The notes beneath the pieces are model-generated. The model did not search any database. It was not told where the DNA came from and saw only the letters and a list, made by a program, of their open reading frames with translations. From NCBI GenBank assembly GCA_002424635.1, contig DIKT01000054.1, forward strand, positions 1-38,524: 38,524 bases of DNA, given 5' to 3'. The translations under genes were made by a program, and so were the position numbers. Each line of letters starts with the position of its first letter. Position 1 is the first letter of the stretch. Below, in pieces: positions 32,770 to 38,524 of the stretch. The DNA is from Desulfobulbaceae bacterium UBA5611. Its GTDB lineage: Bacteria > Desulfobacterota > Desulfobulbia > Desulfobulbales > Desulfocapsaceae.

Positions 32770-34750
32770 ATTATTAATCCCAATATTGATATTGGGCGGT
32801 CTGGCCCTGTTTATAATTTTTCCGGATTTTGTCAAAGCGCCGGTAAATAGCAATCATAAGTTCTCTACCATTGAACAACAACTAGTTTCAAGTTTTGTTA
32901 AAGATAGCGAGCGTGAGCGGGCACGGGAGCATCTGGCAGTTTATTATAATGAAGAGGATAGCGAGATGCGCAAGGGTTTTGCTCTTATTCTTCAAGACGA
33001 CATTTATTGGAATTGGCAGAAAAAAGATAAAAACAAAAAAAACTTTGCCCTTATTCTGTTGGTCCATCTCCTCCAGGAAGATGCTTATCTGCCGGGAGAT
33101 ACCATATCGATGGCTTTGGCTATAGCTAATAATTATTTCTATTCAATAGCTGATGAAGAAACGAAAAAGCAGATCAGAGCAGACCTGATAAAGCATTTTT
33201 CTTATTATAAAAAAATTCTTGCCTGGCAACAAAAAACTGACTTGGCTTATGATTTATCTCTGGCACCCATTATTCCCAAAATATATTGGGCATCCCGGCA
33301 GAGAAATCTTGATCTCCTGCAAAATCTCAAAACATTACACATTAATGAATACAAAGAGTTTGTTGATACAATCGAGAATTTAGAATTTATGCATGAGATT
33401 TTGATCACTAACAAATTAGCAGCCGCTGATTCCTTAATGGGATTGGCCAGAAACATAGAACAATTCACCGAAAAAAATATCGTCTATCGGGCTCAAATAG
33501 AACAACACCGCAATAAGCTTATAAAAAACCCGCGTGATAATAATGCAAGACAAGCCATCGAAGAATATGATCGTGGCGAATACTCTATCAATTTTATGGG
33601 CAAAAACAGGCGATGGGATCTTTTTTACTGGCTTAACTACCAGATGAAACTATTCAGGGAGTTTGGTTATTTTAAAGGGGACTGTACCACTGAAACAACT
33701 TTCCAGATGAATCTGTATAAGGCCGCGGGGATTCCTTCCCTGGCAAATCAGATTAGACCCGTAATACGTGGTGGCTATACCCATAATTCACCTTTATATT
33801 ACAATATCTTTTTCAAGAAATGGGACACTATTCAATTTCCTAAAGAGGAAGAGGCGGATTATTATGTCCATTTTGAAAAACCTGTCTGGCATCATCTAAG
33901 ATATGAGATAGATGGGAGAAACTATAAAAGTGAAGAGCGAGAGGTTCATTCCGCTTATTGGCAAGGGGAAATGGCTAGTTGGCAGAAAATTGTCCATTTC
34001 AGAAAGAGAGGATTTACAGACGAACATTTTGAACAAATGTTTTTATCTGATATCACCCAACAATCAGGATTTATTTTTAACAGCACCTCAGCACCGACTT
34101 TGATCTTAGATGCCGATAACGATGGCATCCTCGACGAATTTGAAATTTTTTATAATACCGCTCAGTTTTCAGCTGATACTGATCAGGACGGATTTGCTGA
34201 TTTGTGGGAGATCGAATTCGGCTATGACCCAACAAGCCCTTCATCCATCCCTTCAGATGATATGATCGCTATTGATGGAATTTCCTTCAAAGAGGCAGAT
34301 ATCTTCCAACTTGATTTTATGCCGGATCCATCCGGTGATTACACAGCGGATAGAGAGATATACGACATAGCCTCTATTGCAGCAAAATTATTTGAAGATA
34401 TGATCTATGTAGCCGTAACTTATCATAATGATATCCGCAAGAATACCCGTGATATCCATACGGTTCGTATTGATGGCAAAAGCCAAAAAGAACTTAAAAA
34501 AATGGCCTTCCAGTGGGTAAAGGGAAAGATATATGTCTATGAAGTTACAAAAACAGGATGGAATAAGCAGGAAAGTAATCAGCATGACTTCTCGATACAA
34601 ACTGTTGAAGACACAGAGATGCTTATACCATTGTCTTATTTCTCAGAGTTTGATGCTATAGATATAAAATATCAAGCTACAGGTGTTAAAAACAAAAAAT
34701 CAAAAAATAATTCCGATGCCACAGATAACGTAAAAATTAATTTGAAATAA
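32753..34750 (+). CDS. Membrane-anchored transglutaminase-like protein with calcium-binding repeats
   Basis: I chose ATG 32753 (MKKLVKLLIPILILGGLALF) because it gives a signal anchor; the upstream frame to 32696 runs inside the preceding gene. The 665-residue product has one N-terminal TM (~5-24), a helical region (~40-300), a transglutaminase-like core with Cys311 (KGDCTTETTFQMNLYKAAGI), His344 (GGYTHNSPLYYNIFF) and Asp358 (KKWDTIQF), then DADNDGILDEFE and DTDQDGFADLWEIEFGYDP (~452-490), which are EF-hand/thrombospondin-3-like calcium loops, and a beta-rich C-terminal domain. The protein should face the periplasm or cell surface. It may cut or ligate a peptide made by the upstream enzymes. 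Substrate unknown. Confidence 0.75.
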   Translation: MKKLVKLLIPILILGGLALFIIFPDFVKAPVNSNHKFSTIEQQLVSSFVKDSERERAREHLAVYYNEEDSEMRKGFALILQDDIYWNWQKKDKNKKNFALILLVHLLQEDAYLPGDTISMALAIANNYFYSIADEETKKQIRADLIKHFSYYKKILAWQQKTDLAYDLSLAPIIPKIYWASRQRNLDLLQNLKTLHINEYKEFVDTIENLEFMHEILITNKLAAADSLMGLARNIEQFTEKNIVYRAQIEQHRNKLIKNPRDNNARQAIEEYDRGEYSINFMGKNRRWDLFYWLNYQMKLFREFGYFKGDCTTETTFQMNLYKAAGIPSLANQIRPVIRGGYTHNSPLYYNIFFKKWDTIQFPKEEEADYYVHFEKPVWHHLRYEIDGRNYKSEEREVHSAYWQGEMASWQKIVHFRKRGFTDEHFEQMFLSDITQQSGFIFNSTSAPTLILDADNDGILDEFEIFYNTAQFSADTDQDGFADLWEIEFGYDPTSPSSIPSDDMIAIDGISFKEADIFQLDFMPDPSGDYTADREIYDIASIAAKLFEDMIYVAVTYHNDIRKNTRDIHTVRIDGKSQKELKKMAFQWVKGKIYVYEVTKTGWNKQESNQHDFSIQTVEDTEMLIPLSYFSEFDAIDIKYQATGVKNKKSKNNSDATDNVKINLK

Positions 34751-34967
34751 CCAAGCATCCCCTTGCATTAATTTTTTTCTGCCACAGCCAAAACTTTCTC
34801 TTACACCTGTTTTGCCTCAGTCGGAAATGGACTTTCAGACCGGCCTGCTTTAATAATAATGCTTTTCCGAACTAATGATTTAGATAAGATTTCCGGTCGC
34901 TTTTTACTTTTTTTCGGTTCTCTGCCTATCTTAAAGCTTCTGTCATACTCTTGGATTATCTCATGGT

Positions 34968-34973
34968 CTTGCC
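34968..34973 (+). repeat. Left target-site duplication of the IS (CTTGCC)
   Basis: CTTGCC directly precedes the TG end of the element and recurs directly after the CA end at 37142-37147. Confidence 0.85.
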
Positions 34974-35064
34974 TGCGTATTCCACTGAATCCGGCCACAG
35001 ATTCCACGAGATTCCGTCCACTGATTCCATTGAATCCGGCCAGGGTGTCGGAGCGTAGCGACGC
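34974..35064. repeat. Left terminal repeat region of the IS21 element
   Basis: The outer TGCGTATTCCAC is followed by repeated blocks GAATCCGGCCAC, GATTCCGTCCAC and GAATCCGGCCAG and an inner GTAGCGACGC. The mirror image of this array lies at 37072-37141. Such arrays are putative IstA binding sites. The left end has one more ATTCC block than the right. Confidence 0.75.
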
Positions 35065-35069
35065 TTTTT

Positions 35070-35515
35070 TTATTGATACTCTGTAGTCTGGTTTTTAGTC
35101 AAGTTTGCTTTCTTTTTTCTCATGGATTCTCCTTTGAGTTGAATTCTGTAAGCGGCGTGAACCAGACGATTAAGAATGGCGTCAGCTAGGGTGGGATCGC
35201 CGACCTGTTCATGCTAGTGATCTTCAGGAAGCTGACTGGTGACAATCGTTGATCTTGTGTTGTGGCGGTTTTCGAGGATCTCCAGCAGATCATGGCGTTG
35301 CTCCTGATTCAGGGGGGCCAGGCCAAAGTCATCGAACACCAGAAGATCGGTTTTGGCAAGCTCTGTGAGCAGCTTCAGGTATCGCCCATCACCTTTGCCA
35401 GAGCCAGATCCTCAAAGAGCTTGCTCACCCTTAGATAAAGGGCGTTGTATCCTTCCCTGCATGCCTTCTGGGCAAAGGCGCAGGCGAGATAGATAAAGAG
35501 CAAGTAGCATTGCAT
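35070..35515 (-). pseudogene. istB: istB fragment (IS21 helper ATPase), truncated, frameshifted and with a stop
   Basis: The translated remnant reads YLACAFAQKACREGYNALYLR, LFEDLALAKG-DGRYLKLLTELA, LLVFDDFGLAPLNQEQRHDLLEI, IVTSQLPEDH*, HEQVGDPTLADAILNRLVHAAYRIQLKGESMRKK, which is clearly IstB. The N-terminal ~95 residues with the Walker A motif are missing; the reading begins in mid-domain where it abuts istA. A one-base loss near 35399 (in the LALAKG region) shifts the frame, and TAG at 35214-35216 replaces the Trp usually found in E-H-W-H-E. Walker B (VFDDFG) remains. Confidence 0.88.
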
Positions 35516-37015
35516 TTCTCCTTTTGGTCAGTGGGTTGTTTGGTGAGTAATAAACAGGGCCACGGATATTGGAGTGCTTTGCCGTTGTTTTGTTCCCGAT
35601 GGGTTCCGGCAGAGGTTTGTGATCCAGTCCACTCTTGAGGATGGATGCCACGGAGCGGTACGAAAGGGAATTGATATACTGCGCCAGCTTGCAGGCGGCC
35701 TCCAGACGAGTATCGCCATAGGATTTACCAAGGCTCAAGATTCCCAGCAGGCCTCGATAGGCCTGTTGCGGATGGGCTCTCTGCACCAGCAAGGTTTCGG
35801 TAAAAAAGAGTGTTTCCGGGCGATGGTGCCGGCCAAGCGTTTGAACCGCTCAGGTGTCCACTCCATGTATTTCTGATGTTTGAGGGGCATGTGCCCTTTG
35901 ACAGTGGTATGGCGCCCCTGTTGATCGCGGCGCGCATGGCTGGCCACCCGCTTGCCGCTATGGAAACACTCAACCGTATTTTTGCTGTAACGAATATAGA
36001 GCTGCTTCTTCACCAGGGTGTAATGGGACAGAGTAATAATGGCCGTCCACCTCCACATGATAATCGAGATGGACGGTGGCTTTTTTTCCAGTAAGCCAGT
36101 TCATAGGGAGCTGCCGGCAGTGTCTTTAACGCCGGTTTGTCAAGCTCTTCAAAGCAGATTTTACGGCTGCCTGGTAGTTTCTTGAAGGGCTTGTTGTTCA
36201 GTACATGCGGAAGTTTTTGGACTTCCTGATTGAGATCGGCGAGGGTGAAAAAGGTATGTTTACGTAGCTTGGCCAGAATCCAGCGTTCCACCAGCAGAAC
36301 CCCGGCCTCGGCCTTGGCCCTTGGTTGCCTCACCCTGGCCGGGAGAGCTACAGGCTCATAGCGGCAAGCCTTAGTGTCGCCACTTTTTAGATTATCAGGC
36401 ACGATGACCTCGGGAACATCACCAAGAAAATCGAAGGCCCGGACATGGGAACCGATCCAGTCTTCAATCTGCTGGCTGAAAATGACCTCGGCATAGGTGT
36501 AATTGCTAGCCCCGAGAACCTCGACAAAGATCTGGGTCATACGGATCTCGCCGGTGAGACAGTCGGTAATTGCAACGGTATGACCGGCATAATCAACAAA
36601 GAGTTTTTCACCGGCACGGTGCTCATGGCGCATGGTAACACCAGTCTCGATAATTATGGCAACCAGCTGTACTGGTAGCCATCGGGATGCCGCTCCTTAT
36701 ATTCCTGCCACAGAAGGTTCAGGGTTACGCCATGGCGCTTTTGCAGCTCTTGGTGGATGTCGGTAAAATCAGGGATCAGGCTGGCGCTGCCCGCCGGGGT
36801 TGGGGGTGGATAAAGGGTACGCTCAAGGAGTGCGTCACTGTGATCGTCTGGAATGACCAGGTTAGACCAGCCATGCCGGCACGTTTGATATAATCACTGA
36901 CCGTACTGCTGCCTATGTCGCAGCTACGGGCTATTTCTCGGTTACTGCGGCCCAGTTCATACCTGAGCCGCAAAACCTCTCGGATCTTTCGCATAGATAA
37001 CCTCTCTTTCGGCAT
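35516..37015 (-). pseudogene. istA: istA (IS21 transposase) broken into several frames
   Basis: Pieces in different frames align consecutively with IstA. The N-terminal HTH is MPKERLSMRKIREVLRLRYE (from 37015). Next comes GVTLNLLWQEYKERHPDGYQY, then EHRAGEKLFVDYAGHTV, LGASNYTYAE and VPDNLKSGDTKACRYEP (36633-36010), holding two catalytic Asp. AKAEAGVLLVERWILAKLRKHTFFTLADL keeps the Glu region, but about 15 residues before it are lost. Then CFHSGKRVASHARRDQQGRHTTVKGHMP and WTPERFKR follow in another frame, and finally the C-terminal GLLGILSLGKSYGDTRLEAA...SYRSVASILKSGLDHKPLP...NIRGPVYY. Frame changes occur near 36750, 36640, 36040 and 35760. Inactive. Confidence 0.9.
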
Positions 37016-37071
37016 GGGATCTCCTTTGAAATACAATTCAAAAAAAGTTCCTCTCTACCAGTTGTGTCTAT

Positions 37072-37141
37072 GCGTCGCTACCCTGATTTTAAGTGGCCGG
37101 ATTCCTCTGGAATCAGTGGCCGGAATGGTGTGGAATATGCA
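37072..37141. repeat. Right terminal repeat region of the IS21 element
   Basis: Contains GCGTCGCTACCCTGA, GTGGCCGGATTCC, GTGGCCGGAATGG and TGGAATATGCA, the inverse of the left end. It ends in CA at 37140-37141. Confidence 0.75.
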
Positions 37142-37147
37142 CTTGCC
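37142..37147 (+). repeat. Right target-site duplication of the IS (CTTGCC)
   Basis: Direct copy of the hexamer at 34968-34973. The remaining ~215 bases to the end of the repeat protein gene hold no ORF beyond the terminator described next. Confidence 0.85.
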
Positions 37148-37292
37148 ATTAAGTTTATCAAATCACGTTGGATTTGTTTGGAAGCTTCTAGCTGATTTCT
37201 AGATTCTCAGATAACTATCGTTTCACGATTATTATATAAGAGAAGCAGCAACCGACATTATCAATAACTCCGCTCTTAATGACTCCACAAAA

Positions 37293-37328
37293 GAGCCTGG
37301 GCAAATCTTTTCAGACTCGCCCAGGCTC
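37293..37328 (-). terminator. Intrinsic terminator of the Thr-Asp repeat gene
   Basis: GAGCCTGGGC (37293-37302) and GCCCAGGCTC (37319-37328) form a perfect 10-bp GC-rich stem. Read on the minus strand the stem is followed by TTTTGTGG. It lies 36 bases after the stop at 37364. Confidence 0.85.
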
Positions 37329-37363
37329 GTCGTTTAAACACGCATTAACAATGTAAGATTAGA

Positions 37364-38524
37364 TTAGAATTCTCCACCATTGCCACCGGTTGGATCATCA
37401 ACAAGAGAATTAAAAAGATTAATATCGAATTCATCATCATCATCAGTATCGGCATCGGTATCGATATCAGTATCGGCATCGGTATCGATATCAGTATCCA
37501 TATCGGCATCGGTGTCAGTATCCGTGTCAGTATCCGTGTCGGTGTCAGTATCCGTATCAGTATCCGTGTCAGTATCCGTATCAGTATCCGTGTCAGTATC
37601 CGTGTCAGTATCCGTGTCAGTATCCGTGTCAGTATCCGTATCAGTATCCGTGTCAGTATCGGTGTCAGTATCCGTGTCAGTATCCGTATCAGTATCCGTG
37701 TCAGTATCGGTATCAGTATCGGTATCGGTGTCAGTATCGGTATCAGTATCGGTGTCAGTGTCGGTGTCAGTATCCGTGTCGGTGTCAGTATCAGTGTCAG
37801 TATCAGTGTCAGTATCGGTATCCGAATTATCATCGGTAGCGGCAAATTTAAATGTTGAAGGCTGCGTCGATTCAATTGGTTCCCAGTCAATGTCACCGGT
37901 ATCGGAATCGAAATCCCCTTCTATATCGACATCATTCCAATTTTCTGGTGTCCCGCCTGGAGGAATCTCACCAACGTTTATGATATTCCCTCCAGCTTTA
38001 ATAGTATATCCGACTACCTCAAAACCCTCATAGCCGTTGTCTGCCAGCATCTGCTCAACAGCATTTTCCAGTTCCCAAGGCTGTTCTGGGTCCATTATTT
38101 CAACATCACTATCATAGTTCAGCTTGATCTGAATGCCATCCCCAGCTGCATTAACTGCATAAAAAACAACATTAGAAATACTATGCTCTAAGTCATCATC
38201 TGTATCGGTATCCGTATCGGTATCCGTGTCTGTATCGGTATCAGTGTCGGTGTCAGTATCCGTGTCAGTATCCGTGTCTGTATCCGTATCAGTGTCGGTA
38301 TCAGTGTCAGTATCCGTATCGGTATCCGTATCAGTGTCTGTATCCGTATCAGTGTCTGTATCCGTATCAGTGTCAGTATCCGTATCGGTATCCGTGTCTG
38401 TATCGGTATCCGTATCGGTGTCAGTGTCAGTATCCGTATCGGTGTCAGTGTCAGTATCCGTATCGGTGTCAGTATCAGTATCCGTATCAGTATCGGTATC
38501 CGTATCGGTGTCTGTATCCGTATC
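37364..38524 (-). CDS. C-terminal part of an acidic Thr-Asp repeat surface protein, 5' end outside the window
   Basis: The minus-strand frame is open from the window edge (38524) to TAA at 37364, giving 386 visible residues. From the N-terminal side: a Thr-Asp repeat stalk (>50 dipeptides), a spacer (YAVNAAGDGIQIKLNYDS, EQPWELENAVEQMLADNGY, VVGYTIKAGGNIINVGEI), a second Thr-Asp stalk (~60 dipeptides) and a short tail DDDDEFDINLFNSLVDD...GGEF. A start at ATG 38095 would be wrong because the frame continues upstream. TD stalks bind calcium and resemble the SD stalks of staphylococcal adhesins. No RTX nonapeptides or sortase motif are seen. It may be a substrate of the nearby Lap exporter (inference). 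The visible part is strongly acidic. Confidence 0.82.
   Translation of the reverse strand, partial: DTDTDTDTDTDTDTDTDTDTDTDTDTDTDTDTDTDTDTDTDTDTDTDTDTDTDTDTDTDTDTDTDTDTDTDTDTDTDTDTDTDTDTDTDTDTDTDTDTDTDTDTDTDTDDDLEHSISNVVFYAVNAAGDGIQIKLNYDSDVEIMDPEQPWELENAVEQMLADNGYEGFEVVGYTIKAGGNIINVGEIPPGGTPENWNDVDIEGDFDSDTGDIDWEPIESTQPSTFKFAATDDNSDTDTDTDTDTDTDTDTDTDTDTDTDTDTDTDTDTDTDTDTDTDTDTDTDTDTDTDTDTDTDTDTDTDTDTDTDTDTDTDTDTDTDTDTDTDTDTDTDTDTDTDTDADMDTDIDTDADTDIDTDADTDDDDEFDINLFNSLVDDPTGGNGGEF
37444..37823 (-). repeat. Thr-Asp encoding hexanucleotide repeat, block 1
   Basis: About 380 bases of a six-base unit (GA[T/C]AC[N] on the minus strand), locally in 12-base higher-order units. Nearly all differences between units are in codon third positions. 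Toward the 3' end the units diverge to Ala, Met and Ile variants. Confidence 0.92.
38201..38524 (-). repeat. Thr-Asp encoding hexanucleotide repeat, block 2 (continues beyond window)
   Basis: At least 324 bases of the same six-base unit in the same frame. It runs off the end of the window, so the full length is unknown. Confidence 0.92.

Larger units (their letters stand above)
34974..37141 (-). mobile_element. Decayed IS21-family insertion sequence
   Basis: A 2168-base element with terminal 5'-TG...CA-3', the IS21-family hallmark, flanked by 6-bp direct repeats CTTGCC. Both ends carry several copies of ATTCC-rich repeats (ATTCCACTGAATCCGGCCAC-like) that reappear in inverted orientation, matching the multiple terminal repeats known for IS21. 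Inside lie remnants of istA (transposase) and istB (ATPase), in order istA then istB on the minus strand, both broken. The element can therefore no longer move by itself. It separates the five-gene cluster from the Thr-Asp repeat gene. Confidence 0.9.

Noticed and set aside
34801..35007. Minus-strand 68-residue frame left of the IS
   Set aside because: It starts inside the IS end. In the reconstructed empty site a stop lies just upstream with no start codon, so it is not a gene interrupted by the IS on present evidence.
37345..37896. Minus-strand frame rich in Ile/Leu/Thr/Arg in the same repeat
   Set aside because: Shifted frame of the same repeat; composition is an artefact and it has no start or context.
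37380..38033. Plus-strand open frame rich in Ser-Val across the repeat region
   Set aside because: It is a by-product of the six-base repeat, which keeps several frames free of stops. The minus-strand Thr-Asp frame shows third-position variation, a terminator and non-repeat flanking protein sequence.
37444..38524. CRISPR array
   Set aside because: Units are six bases, directly abutting and coding, with no spacers.

Overview
The window looks like a chromosomal segment of an anaerobic or microaerophilic, sulfate- or sulfur-metabolising member of the Desulfobacterota (Desulfobulbales-like). This is an inference from gene content: an LL-diaminopimelate aminotransferase, a two-iron desulfoferrodoxin, a small two-cluster ferredoxin, a pentaheme cytochrome c, an apparent in-frame UGA selenocysteine codon and a Lap-type (c-di-GMP controlled) type I secretion system. 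No rRNA or tRNA gene was recognised.

Layout. Positions 1-843 (minus) hold a membrane GGDEF protein cut by the window edge, followed by pepN (minus), dapL (plus) and ispH (minus). At 6.4-9.6 kb a membrane-anchored MshEN (c-di-GMP-binding type) protein is followed by a GEMM-like c-di-GMP riboswitch leader and a surface protein with PKD domains. At 9.9-11.5 kb lies a minus-strand redox cassette: ferredoxin, a thioredoxin-TPR protein that reads as a selenoprotein (U-I-G-C), superoxide reductase and a small unknown protein. At 12-16 kb are an iron-type alcohol dehydrogenase, yjgA/darP, a PPC/DUF296 protein and a pentaheme cytochrome. At 16.4-25.4 kb is a nearly complete Lap secretion and release system: lapE-like TolC, lapG protease, lapD receptor, lapB ABC exporter, lapC adaptor and an orphan LuxR-type regulator.

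At 25.5-34.75 kb, same strand and partly overlapping, are five genes I cannot assign to a described pathway. They encode an AMMECR1-like/toroid protein, two different SDR fusions (one to an MDR-like domain, one to an aldo/keto reductase), a RimK-like ATP-grasp ligase, and a membrane-anchored transglutaminase-like protein with calcium-binding repeats. This is the best candidate for an undescribed system, perhaps making or attaching a small-molecule or peptide modification at the cell surface.

At 34974-37141 a decayed IS21-family element (istA and istB both broken) still shows TG...CA ends, sub-terminal repeats and a 6-bp target duplication CTTGCC. The window ends in the C-terminal part of a very acidic protein (minus strand) made largely of Thr-Asp dipeptide repeats, with a clear intrinsic terminator.

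Common thread: c-di-GMP. The window holds a possible synthase (GGDEF), two possible protein receptors (MshEN, LapD), a likely RNA receptor (GEMM) and surface proteins they could control. This suggests a locus for switching between attached and free life. The link between the unknown five-gene cluster and the Lap system rests only on adjacency and strand.
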